This document shows positions 22,931 to 30,389 of a stretch of DNA of 36,388 nucleotides, piece by piece. The notes beneath the pieces were generated by a model. The model saw only the letters and a list, made by a program, of their open reading frames with translations, made no database searches and was not told the DNA's origin. Both the position numbers and the translations under genes were made by a program. The stretch comes from Cyanobacteria bacterium RYN_339 (GTDB lineage Bacteria; Cyanobacteriota; Sericytochromatia; S15B-MN24; JAQBPE01). Each line of letters starts with the position of its first letter. Positions within the stretch are counted from its first letter, which is position 1. Location of the stretch: assembly GCA_028287685.1 (NCBI GenBank), contig JAQBPE010000093.1, positions 1-36,388 on the forward strand, read 5' to 3'.

Positions 22931-23432
22931 TGACGGTGACTTTCTTCTTCTTTGGTGGCGCCTTGGTGGGCGCCGGCGTGGGGCCGAGCTGCTTGTAGGC
23001 CGCCGCCGCATCGGTGGACGTGGGCGTGATGGTGGTGGCCGCGGCATCGCCGCCGCCCGCGGCGCTTGCGAGGGGTAGTGGCGCGTCGGTGGTGGCATCG
23101 GCGTCGTCCCGTTCCACCAGGATGTAGTTCTCGCGCAGCACCACCGTGCTGCCGTTGGGCCGCACGCCCACGGCGGCCAGCTTGGCGAGGGTGTCGACCG
23201 GCAGGGCGGCCGTGTCCACTTCGGCCGCGAAGCCGTCCGCGCCGTCGGTGTCCTCGCCTACCACCTTGTCGTTGACTTGGAACTGGACCTTGTCCACGCT
23301 CTCGCCGCTCGGGATCTTGACCTCCATCTGGATCACCCCGGTGACAGGGCGGTAGACGGTGGCCTGGTTGACGGCGGCGCCGACGCAGCCGGTCAACAAG
23401 GCGGCGGCTGCCAGGATGGCGAGTTTCTTCAT
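22914..23432 (-). CDS. Ig-like lipoprotein with Lys/Pro-rich tail
   Basis: 172 residues. Lipobox L-T-G-C (Cys16). Residues about 28-110 look like a bacterial Ig-like domain of the kind in which V-D-K-V-Q-F-Q-V-N-D is followed by a loop with D-T-D-G-A-D-G and V-V-L-R-E-N-Y. Residues 111-160 are Ala/Thr/Pro-rich. The end carries P-P-K-K-K-K-V-T-V-I-K-L-G-G, a basic patch that could touch peptidoglycan or phospholipid. It starts 4 nt after the stop of the AMIN/beta-barrel gene, so the two are co-translated and may act together in the envelope. No exact family recognised. Confidence 0.75.
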   Translation of the reverse strand: MKKLAILAAAALLTGCVGAAVNQATVYRPVTGVIQMEVKIPSGESVDKVQFQVNDKVVGEDTDGADGFAAEVDTAALPVDTLAKLAAVGVRPNGSTVVLRENYILVERDDADATTDAPLPLASAAGGGDAAATTITPTSTDAAAAYKQLGPTPAPTKAPPKKKKVTVIKLGG

Positions 23433-23436
23433 GGGC

Positions 23437-24978
23437 CTAGAACCTCCAAACCAGGGACATCTCCGGGCCGCTGCGGTTGTAGGAGAAGGACTGGTTGAAC
23501 GTGCCGTAACCCTGGTAGCGGTACCCGGCGGCGAGCGAGAAGTGGCGCGTGCTGTACTTCATGCCCAGCTGCCCCTGGTAGCCGTACATGTTGCCCAAGG
23601 CGGTCGAGACGCTGTCGGAGAGCCCGAACATGTAGGGGGCCGCCTCCGCGTCGGCCACCAACGCCAACTGCTCCCACACCACCGGCACGTAGGTGCGCAG
23701 CACCAGCGACGGGCCGTGCCACAACATGGTCGGCTGGAACAGGATGCTGGGCTCCGGCGGGGCCAACACGTTGCTCTTGGTGGTCAGGTAGCGCGCCCAG
23801 TAGCCCACGCCGGTCGCCAGCACCCAGGGGCGGCGGATCGGCAGGAACTCCAGGGCGAGGTCGCCGAAGTACTCGTCGCGGCGGGTCGTCGCGTCGGGCA
23901 CCTGGGTGGTGGTGATCTTGTAGGCGAAGGCGTCGCCGCTCATCCGCAAGTTGAACGCGTTGCCGATCGGCACCTGGAGGGATCCGCCGTACATGGTCGC
24001 TCCGGCCCCGGTGAAGTTCGAGCCCAACTTCGGCGCGTTCTCGCCCATCAGCGTGAAGCCCACGTGGGTATCCAGCGCGGCCACGGGCCGGTAGGTCGAT
24101 TCGCCGCGGTAGACCGGCTGGCGCCAGGGCTCGTTGGCCAACGGGCGCTCCCAGCCTTGCGGGTGCCCGACGGGCAGGCCCAGCGGGGGCCGCACGTTCA
24201 CCTGCACGGCGTCCGTATCGACGTTGCGATCCACGCCCACGTTCGAGCGCGTGCCGGTGCGCACCAGCACCTCCGTCACGTCGTTGCCGTTGGCGGACGG
24301 GATGGCCTTGCGGTAGACGTACTCGCCGGATGCCGGCGTGCCGGGGAGCGGGTTGCGGAGGTTGTTGACGCCGAAGCCGACGGGCGGCACGCTGGCGACG
24401 GGCTGCGGCGCCACGACCTGCATCGAGCCGATCGGCGGCTGGCCCGGAGGCGCCTCGGGCATGCGGGCACGCGGCAGCGCGGGCTGGCCGGGCGCGGCGC
24501 CCAGGCCGATCGGCTGCGGGCCCACCGGCGTGCTCAGGTCAATCGGCGGCTCCAGCTTGGCCGGTCCCACCTGTAAGCGCAGCATGCCGCGCCGGGTGTC
24601 GGGTACCACGTTCAGGCTGCCGGGCTGGGTCAAGTTGATCGCCACGTTCACGCTGCCGGTCTCCGCCTGCGGCGTCATCTCCACGCGGGCGACGAGCGGG
24701 TGGAAAACGCCCAGCTTATAGGGCGTGGACGGCCGCACCTGCGAGCCCGAGAAGCGCGCCAGCAAGCGCGTGCCGTTATCCGTGATTTGCGTGTCGAAGC
24801 GGGGCACGGAGCCGCGGAACGGGATCAAGATAACGTTGTTATCCCGATCGAACACGGGGCGCTCCAAGATCGTGGCCTCGGCGGCGATCGCCGGCGCCGG
24901 CACGGCCAGCTGGAAGCCGGCGGCCGGGGCCAGGAACAAGGCCGCCAGGAGGGCGGGAGCCGGGGAACGCTTCTGCAT
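23437..24978 (-). CDS. AMIN-domain protein with C-terminal beta-barrel-like region
   Basis: 513 residues. Signal peptide cleaved near A-I-A-A (about residue 33). Residues about 35-155 fit the AMIN-domain pattern: I-L-I-P-F-R-G-S-V-P-R-F, then L-L-A-R-F-S-G-S and V-N-V-A-I-N-L-T. AMIN domains place proteins such as AmiC and PilQ on peptidoglycan or at the outer membrane. A Pro-rich middle (155-260) follows. From about 270 to the end, alternating aromatic/small residues suggest beta-strands, and the protein ends in S-L-V-W-R-F. A C-terminal Phe is the assembly signal of many outer-membrane barrels. It is likely an outer-membrane barrel tethered to peptidoglycan. ATG 24978 has a weak GGGAGA upstream. 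The lipoprotein gene follows directly. Barrel prediction is inference. Confidence 0.75.
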   Translation of the reverse strand: MQKRSPAPALLAALFLAPAAGFQLAVPAPAIAAEATILERPVFDRDNNVILIPFRGSVPRFDTQITDNGTRLLARFSGSQVRPSTPYKLGVFHPLVARVEMTPQAETGSVNVAINLTQPGSLNVVPDTRRGMLRLQVGPAKLEPPIDLSTPVGPQPIGLGAAPGQPALPRARMPEAPPGQPPIGSMQVVAPQPVASVPPVGFGVNNLRNPLPGTPASGEYVYRKAIPSANGNDVTEVLVRTGTRSNVGVDRNVDTDAVQVNVRPPLGLPVGHPQGWERPLANEPWRQPVYRGESTYRPVAALDTHVGFTLMGENAPKLGSNFTGAGATMYGGSLQVPIGNAFNLRMSGDAFAYKITTTQVPDATTRRDEYFGDLALEFLPIRRPWVLATGVGYWARYLTTKSNVLAPPEPSILFQPTMLWHGPSLVLRTYVPVVWEQLALVADAEAAPYMFGLSDSVSTALGNMYGYQGQLGMKYSTRHFSLAAGYRYQGYGTFNQSFSYNRSGPEMSLVWRF

Positions 24979-25160
24979 CGGGACGGTTTCTCCCGGGATC
25001 CGGGGGGTCGAACGCTCCCATGCTGGCAGAGAGGACGGCCCGCGTCGGTGATCGATGTGCGTGGGACGCCCGGGACGCGAGACTCTTGACCTGCCAGCAA
25101 TCAAGGGTTACCAGGAGGCTGAAACCCTCCAAGCATCTTATTCCCCGGGATCGGAACCAG

Positions 25161-25571
25161 CTAACCGCGACCCTGGATGTCCGTGATCGCGTAGCTGCGG
25201 TCGTCCATCAGCCGCGCGAAGGCGTCCGCCGTCAGGCCGAAGTCCGGGCCGTCCACCCGCGCGCCGGCCAAGGCCGGCACATGCTCCGGACGCAGCTGCA
25301 TCGAGATGGCCAGCCAGGGCGAGGCCGCGCCGGAGACGTGGGCCGCTTTAAGATCCCAGTCGACTTCCTCCGCCAGCCAGGCCAGGCAGCCGGCCACGAA
25401 TGGCGTGCGGGCGAGCTGTTCGACCCGAACGCCCGTCAGCGTGCCCTGGGCATCCGCTTGCAGCACCAGCCGGCCGCGCGGCGCGCCCAGCCGCGACTGG
25501 AAGGGCAACGTGACGAGGTCGAAGGCGTGCGTGGCCTCCCCCGTGAGGAGGTCTCGGGTGAGCGTGCCCAT
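25161..25571 (-). CDS. Unknown 136-aa protein coupled to the 1007-aa gene
   Basis: I do not recognise this protein. It is soluble, with no signal peptide or membrane segment. The first half is strand-rich (R-L-V-L-Q-A-D, then L-T-G-V-R-V-E). The middle holds V-A-G-C-L-A-W-L-A-E-E-V-D-W-D, a likely helix, and the end has V-D-G-P-D-F-G-L-T-A-D-A-F-A-R-L-M-D-D. The ATG lies 3 nt after the stop of the 1007-aa gene (TGA-CCC-ATG), so translation is coupled. Its size and position would suit a dedicated chaperone, adaptor or immunity protein for the large partner, but nothing in the sequence proves this. A 182-nt gap to the next gene follows, holding a small GGAGG/CCTCC hairpin. Confidence 0.7.
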   Translation of the reverse strand: MGTLTRDLLTGEATHAFDLVTLPFQSRLGAPRGRLVLQADAQGTLTGVRVEQLARTPFVAGCLAWLAEEVDWDLKAAHVSGAASPWLAISMQLRPEHVPALAGARVDGPDFGLTADAFARLMDDRSYAITDIQGRG

Positions 25572-25574
25572 GGG

Positions 25575-28500
25575 TCAGGTCCCTTCCGGCTTCTTCGGTT
25601 CGTCGCCCCGCACCGTCACCGTGGTGCCGGCGGCGCCGTCCGATTTCATGGCGTCATAGAGCCCGTAGATGCGCTGCTCGCGGTCGGGCTCGCTACTGAA
25701 CACGCTCTGGACGTCACGCGTGCCGATGTCGATCTGGGCAAGCTTCAGATCGATGTTGTGGTTGTTCACTTCCACGGTTTGGACGCTCTTCACGTCCGTG
25801 TCGCGCGCCGTGTCGATCGACAACATGGCGCTGGGTCCATCCTTCTTCAACCGCGCCAGGGCCTCGGGGTTGAGCTGGCGCGTGACGACCACCGCATCGT
25901 TCTGGCCCAGCTTCGCCACCACGTCGGCCCCCAGCGTTTTGCCGCCGGCCAGCTTGAGGCCACTCCAGCTGTACTTGCTGATGCGTTCCTGGACTTCCGC
26001 CCCGATGATCTCGCCGGTCTTGTTGTCATAGATGATGGCGACGGTGCGGTTGCCCCCGATCCCGCGCCCCGTGCCCAGCGGCCCGGCGCTGACGGAGCCC
26101 TCGATGTGGCCGCCGATGTGGGCGTAGACCGTCGTGGTATCCCGCCGCAGATCCTCGTCCACGCCGATGCCGGCCTCCGCCCCCACGCCGACGTCCGCGC
26201 CGACCTGGGCCTGGCCCTTGAGCGCGTCCGCCAGCGCGGCCTTGCCCTTCTGGACGATGCCCTTGCGCTCCTCCGCCTTCTTGGCGTCGTCCTTGTTGAC
26301 CCAGGGCCCCGCCTTGAACTCGGCCTCGATGCCCGCGTAGACGTCGATCTGGCCGCTGTACTCCGTCATGTGGCGGGTGAAGCGCTGGAAGTCATCCGGC
26401 AGGCGCTCCACGGTCCGCGCCGCCAGGATCAGCCCGAGGCCAGGGATCGCAGACTCCATCGCCGCCTCTCCCACGTCTTTGAAGAGATCCGTCATGTCGT
26501 CGACGGCATGCGGATCCTTGGGGTCGAAGCGGAATTGGGCCACGCCGTTCACCTTCAGGCCGGCCTCGGCCTTGAGCTTGGCGTCCACGATCCCGGTCTT
26601 CTTCTCCAGATCGATGCCCACGCCGGCCTTGGCGCCGGCCACCAGCGTCACCTGGATCTCGCAGCGCGGCGTCTTGCCGTCCGCCTCGTACATGATCAGC
26701 CCCGTGTGGGGGTCCGTCATCGGCACCCGCTTGATCTCCAGCTCGCCGCCGCCGGCCAGCTCGAACGGGCCGAACTTGCCGCCCGCCTGGATGTGCACGT
26801 AGGCGGCCTTGCCCAGCTCCAGGCGGTTCGTCAGCACATGGCCGAGCGTGCCCGTGGCCTCGCCGCGGTCCTTGTCGGCGCCGATTTCTTTGGTCAGGGC
26901 CGGGTCGATGATGTGCTTGTAGGCCTGCTCGCCCAGCCACTGGGCGCCCTCCTTGATTTCGTGCCCCACCCACTCCACGCCGGCGACCACGCCATGGCCG
27001 ACCTCCGCCGCGAAGTGGCCAAGATCCTTCACGCAGTCGACCAGGAAGTTGCCGATGCCGCTGAAGAAGTCTCCGATCCGGTCAAGGAACCCCTTCCCCT
27101 CGTTCGACTTGTCTTCGAGCGTGTGCTTGTGGCCTTCCACGGTCTGCTTGACCACGTCGGCCAACCCGCCGATGTGGTTGGTTTCGGCGAAGGCCTTCAT
27201 GGCGGCCTGATAGCGGCCCAGGGCCGCCTTGACGGCGCCCTCGCCGTGCGCATCCTTGAGCTCGCGCTCCAGCGCCTGGTCGCTGAAGCGTTGCACGGCG
27301 GCCTTCAGCTGCGGCGCGTCCGACGTGCCCTGCAAGGTGGAAAGCAGGGCGCCCTTGGCCGGGTTGGCCTCGATGTCCGCCAGGTTCGGGTTGCCGGCCA
27401 GGATCTCGCGCGCCTTGTCGCGCACCGCCTCCTGGCTCTGGGCGGCCACCTGGGGGCCCAGGCCGGCCAGCTTGCCCAGCTCCGCCGCGCGTTCGTTGAA
27501 GCGGGCGATCGCCTTGTCCGCCGGCAGCTTGGCATCCAGCGCGCCTTGCAGCTCTTGCTTCAACAGGCCCCGCACGGCCGTGTCGAGCTTGGCCTTGATG
27601 GCGGGATCCGCGCTGAACTGGAGCTGGGACAACAGCTGGCCCAGCGCCGGGTTGGCCTTGATCTGGTCCAGCGTCAGGCCCTGGTTCAGGAGGTTCAGGG
27701 CGGTGTCGCGGTAGGCCTCCGGTAGATCTTGCGGGGTCGCCAGGCCGAAGCCCACGTCCTTGGCGACGGCGGCGATGTCGTCCTGGACCTCCTGGAAGAC
27801 CGCGTCCGCGGGCTTGCCCTGCGCGCCTTCCGGCAGGCGGCGCTCGATCAGCGTGCGCTCCCAGCCGCGGACCGTGGCGGCCAGTGCGGCTTGGATGGCG
27901 GGGTCGGTGCTGCGCGCCAGCGTGCGCAGCGCGGCGCGGGCCGAGGGGTCGGTACGCGCTTGGTCGGGACTGATGCCGCGCTTCAGCCGTTGCAGGGCGG
28001 CCGAGGGGTCCGCGTCGCCGGTGGCGTCTTCGGCCAGGGCGCGCAGCTCGAGCCTGGCCTGGGTCCCGTTCAGCTTGCGGCCATCGTCCGCCACCACCTG
28101 GGTGATCATCGCGCCCAGCGCTTGCTTGGCCTCCGGTTGCCTGGCCAGGGCGGCCCTGGCAAGCTCCACCTGGAGGTTGGGCGGCGCCAACAGCAATACC
28201 TCGCGCAGCTCCGCGGGCGATCCGGCAACAGCCGCGGCGGCGCGCAGGCTGGCATCTCGCCCCTGGCGCAGGGCCAGGTCGGCCTGGACGGCCGCCACGT
28301 CGGCCCCGTTGACGGGCCCGCGCTGGGCCTCCAACTGGCGGGCGCGGGCAAGGTTCGCGCCGTAACCCTGCACGTTGTCCGCCAGGGCCGCGGCGCCGGC
28401 CTGGTTGCCTGCCTGCACGTCCATACGGGCCAACAAGTTGCCTACCTGGGCGTTGGTAGCCACGTCGAGGAGGTTGAAGTCGACCACGGGCTCGGCGGGA

Positions 28501-28598
28501 GCCGCGAGGTCGGCCGCGGCCTGGGTCGCGCGCGGCAGCGCCCGTGGGACGCCCGTCGGAACACCGCCCACCCCGTCGCGCAATCCGTCTGTACCCAC
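25575..28598 (-). CDS. Large unrecognised protein with three helical repeats
   Basis: 1007 residues from GTG 28598. AAGGGAGGTG lies 6-15 nt upstream and decides this start over an in-frame TTG at 28622. There is no signal peptide or lipobox. Residues 1-200 are Ala/Arg-rich helices. Residues about 205-455 hold three copies of a helical unit near 97 residues, each with L-x-x-G and a later D-P-A-I-(Q/K)-A or equivalent (starts near 204, 303 and 398). Residues about 500-565 form a striking amphipathic helix with a Phe/Trp/Gly period (D-F-F-S-G-I-G-N-F-L). From about 590 to 860 the chain is strand-rich with alternating Gly/Ala (A-G-A-K-A-G-V-G-I, V-G-A-D-V-G-V-G-A-E). No family is recognised. A secreted effector, pore-former or structural protein are possibilities only. 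Confidence 0.82.
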   Translation of the reverse strand: MGTDGLRDGVGGVPTGVPRALPRATQAAADLAAPAEPVVDFNLLDVATNAQVGNLLARMDVQAGNQAGAAALADNVQGYGANLARARQLEAQRGPVNGADVAAVQADLALRQGRDASLRAAAAVAGSPAELREVLLLAPPNLQVELARAALARQPEAKQALGAMITQVVADDGRKLNGTQARLELRALAEDATGDADPSAALQRLKRGISPDQARTDPSARAALRTLARSTDPAIQAALAATVRGWERTLIERRLPEGAQGKPADAVFQEVQDDIAAVAKDVGFGLATPQDLPEAYRDTALNLLNQGLTLDQIKANPALGQLLSQLQFSADPAIKAKLDTAVRGLLKQELQGALDAKLPADKAIARFNERAAELGKLAGLGPQVAAQSQEAVRDKAREILAGNPNLADIEANPAKGALLSTLQGTSDAPQLKAAVQRFSDQALERELKDAHGEGAVKAALGRYQAAMKAFAETNHIGGLADVVKQTVEGHKHTLEDKSNEGKGFLDRIGDFFSGIGNFLVDCVKDLGHFAAEVGHGVVAGVEWVGHEIKEGAQWLGEQAYKHIIDPALTKEIGADKDRGEATGTLGHVLTNRLELGKAAYVHIQAGGKFGPFELAGGGELEIKRVPMTDPHTGLIMYEADGKTPRCEIQVTLVAGAKAGVGIDLEKKTGIVDAKLKAEAGLKVNGVAQFRFDPKDPHAVDDMTDLFKDVGEAAMESAIPGLGLILAARTVERLPDDFQRFTRHMTEYSGQIDVYAGIEAEFKAGPWVNKDDAKKAEERKGIVQKGKAALADALKGQAQVGADVGVGAEAGIGVDEDLRRDTTTVYAHIGGHIEGSVSAGPLGTGRGIGGNRTVAIIYDNKTGEIIGAEVQERISKYSWSGLKLAGGKTLGADVVAKLGQNDAVVVTRQLNPEALARLKKDGPSAMLSIDTARDTDVKSVQTVEVNNHNIDLKLAQIDIGTRDVQSVFSSEPDREQRIYGLYDAMKSDGAAGTTVTVRGDEPKKPEGT

Positions 28599-28660
28599 GC
28601 TGGCACCTCCCTTTCGGAGCAACCGTTCGTTTATGACATATACCCCACGACGTCTGTTCC

Positions 28661-28690
28661 TTGGCTGTTAAAGCACATAAGCGGTAGAAT
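28661..28690 (+). promoter_or_regulatory. Likely promoter of the transglycosylase-like gene
   Basis: TTGGCT (28661-28666) and TAGAAT (28685-28690) are spaced 18 nt and lie 83 nt before the ATG in an AT-rich gap. The minus strand of the same gap also holds AT-rich hexamers (TATATG at 28642 to 28637) that could serve the divergent 1007-aa gene. Confidence 0.5.
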
Positions 28691-28772
28691 ATTCCTTGAA
28701 TAACTTGACTTCACAACGTTACTTGTTTTGCACATCAGAACGAGCGGGCGTTATGGAGGAAAGGAGGCAGAA

Positions 28773-29468
28773 ATGGAAACCCCCAAGGGCCTATGGCCCC
28801 GTTGTGGAGGATGGTTACTGGCCCTCGTCCTGCTCTTCGCCCCGCTCGCCCGCCCCGCGGACGTCGCCCAAGCCGAGACCATGGACCGCAAAGGCAGCAG
28901 CATCCCCCGCTACAACTTCCCCCCTCCCAGCCGCGGCGATCGCTTCGCCCGCAACGGGCTGGACCTCAAAGAAGGCATCCGGGGCTGGAAGCAGTACGGC
29001 CAACTCATCAAGGCCGTCGGCAAGGAACAACACGTCGATCCGTTCGTGATCGGCGCCTATATCTGGGTGGAGAGCAACTTCGATCCCCACCAGGACTTCG
29101 CCAACAGCCGCGCCCACGCCATCGGCCTGGGCTCCGTGCAGCCGGCGGACTACCGCTACAAGTACTCCGAGGCGCAGCTGATGGAGCCGTACCTCAACGT
29201 CACGCTGACGGCCAAGGAGTTCCGCGAGAAGTGGCACCCCAACGACCTGTCCGGCACGGTCATGGACGTTTGGTATCCGGCCTGGCGCCGACGCCAGGCA
29301 CGCGGCGAGCGCTTGCCCGTCGTGCAGTACCCCGAGGTCTATGTCCAGGCGATCGCCAACAGGTATTATGCCTTGCAGGAGATCGACCGGCACCTGATAC
29401 TCAAGGGAAAGCCCAAGCCGCGGCCGGTCAAGCCGCCGACCCCGATCCGGGCGATCGGGCTAGGGTAA
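28773..29468 (+). CDS. Secreted lytic transglycosylase-like (SLT-fold) protein
   Basis: 231 residues. Signal peptide with cleavage near A-Q-A (about residue 35). The SLT-type core lies at about 75-200. Glu100 in I-W-V-E-S-N-F-D-P matches the catalytic Glu of lytic transglycosylases, which cut the MurNAc-GlcNAc bond to give 1,6-anhydro ends. The later G-L-G-S-V-Q-P-A-D-Y replaces the more common G-L-M-Q-V-x-P. The C-terminal tail is Lys/Pro-rich (K-G-K-P-K-P-R-P), likely disordered and able to bind wall polymers. AAGGAGG sits 5 nt before the ATG at 28773. It is divergent from the 1007-aa gene. Its end overlaps the convergent FMN enzyme gene by 9 nt. Confidence 0.83.
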   Translation: METPKGLWPRCGGWLLALVLLFAPLARPADVAQAETMDRKGSSIPRYNFPPPSRGDRFARNGLDLKEGIRGWKQYGQLIKAVGKEQHVDPFVIGAYIWVESNFDPHQDFANSRAHAIGLGSVQPADYRYKYSEAQLMEPYLNVTLTAKEFREKWHPNDLSGTVMDVWYPAWRRRQARGERLPVVQYPEVYVQAIANRYYALQEIDRHLILKGKPKPRPVKPPTPIRAIGLG

Positions 29469-30389
29469 GGCCGCCTTCGCCGCCTGGTACTCCGCGACCA
29501 GGCGGGCGACCACCTCCGCCGCCGTCGGCACGTCTTCTATCAAGCCGGCCACCTGGCCGACTTCCAGTTCGCCCAACGCCGTGTCGCCTTCGTGGATGCC
29601 GCGGCGCGTGCGGCCGGGCGGCGCCAGCTCGCGCAGCTCGTCGGGCGTCGCGCAGCGCGCCTCGGCGGCCTTGACCAGGTCGTAGTAACCGTTCTTCAAG
29701 AAGCGCGCCGGCCCGATGGCCTTCAACGCCAACACCGTGTCCGCCTCGCCGGCGCTGGCGACCGCCTGCTTGTAAGCGTCATGGGCGGACGATTCCTGCG
29801 TCACGGCAAACCGGCTACCCACCTGCACGCCGGCCGCACCCAACGCCAGCGCGGCCGCCATCCCGTGGCCATCGGCGATCCCGCCGGCGGCGATCACGGG
29901 GATGCGCACGGCTTTTACCACCAGGCGCGTGAGTACCATGGTCGTCAGCTCATCGGGCCCGTTGTGGCCACCGGCCTCGAACCCCTCGGCCACGACGGCG
30001 TCGCAGCCAGCGGCTTCGCACTTCACCGCCTGGGCGGCGGTGGCGACGACGTGGACGACCGTCAGGCCACGCGCCTTGAACGTAGCCGTGTACTTCTTGG
30101 GGTTGCCCGCGCTGGTGAAGACGATCTTCACGCCCTCGTCCAGCAAGATCTGGGCGCAGTCGTCAGCGTACTTGTAGAAAATTGGTAAGTTTACGCCCCA
30201 GGGGAGGCCGGCCGGCATTTCCCGCAGCTGCTCGCGGAAGAGATCCGGGCGCATGGATCCGCAGCCCACCAGCCCAAGCGCGCCGGCCCTGGAACAGGCC
30301 GAGGCCAGCTTCGCGCCCGAGCACCAGACCATGCCGGCCTGGACGATCGGGTAACGGATGCCGAAGAGCGAGGTGACGGCGGTTTCCAT
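29460..30389 (-). CDS. FMN-dependent nitronate monooxygenase / FabK-like enzyme
   Basis: 309 residues with the TIM-barrel pattern of the NMO/2-nitropropane dioxygenase family, which includes enoyl-ACP reductase FabK. Visible are G-I-R-Y-P-I-V-Q-A-G-M at the start, E-G-F-E-A-G-G-H-N-G (the His next to flavin), and P-V-I-A-A-G-G-I-A-D-G ... G-A-A-G-V-Q-V-G-S-R-F, the FMN-phosphate loop. It either oxidises nitronates or reduces enoyl-ACP; sequence alone does not decide. The ATG at 30389 and one four codons earlier (30401) are both possible; neither has a strong ribosome-binding site. The 30389 start overlaps the plus-strand ATG of the YkgJ gene. Confidence 0.87.
   Translation of the reverse strand: METAVTSLFGIRYPIVQAGMVWCSGAKLASACSRAGALGLVGCGSMRPDLFREQLREMPAGLPWGVNLPIFYKYADDCAQILLDEGVKIVFTSAGNPKKYTATFKARGLTVVHVVATAAQAVKCEAAGCDAVVAEGFEAGGHNGPDELTTMVLTRLVVKAVRIPVIAAGGIADGHGMAAALALGAAGVQVGSRFAVTQESSAHDAYKQAVASAGEADTVLALKAIGPARFLKNGYYDLVKAAEARCATPDELRELAPPGRTRRGIHEGDTALGELEVGQVAGLIEDVPTAAEVVARLVAEYQAAKAALP

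Noticed and set aside
25021-25099. 9-bp inverted repeat TGCTGGCAG / CTGCCAGCA in the gap upstream of the AMIN gene
   Set aside because: Short, 61 nt apart and GC-rich; expected by chance and not tied to any feature.
25020-27725. A 901-codon open frame on the plus strand, antisense to the 1007-aa gene
   Set aside because: High GC makes antisense frames long. It is Arg/Gln/His-rich low-complexity sequence with no domain, while the minus-strand frame has a clear ribosome-binding site, internal repeats and a coupled neighbour.
28599-28622. Upstream TTG start for the 1007-aa protein
   Set aside because: The AAGGGAGGTG ribosome-binding site lies inside the extra codons, so the start must be downstream, at GTG 28598.
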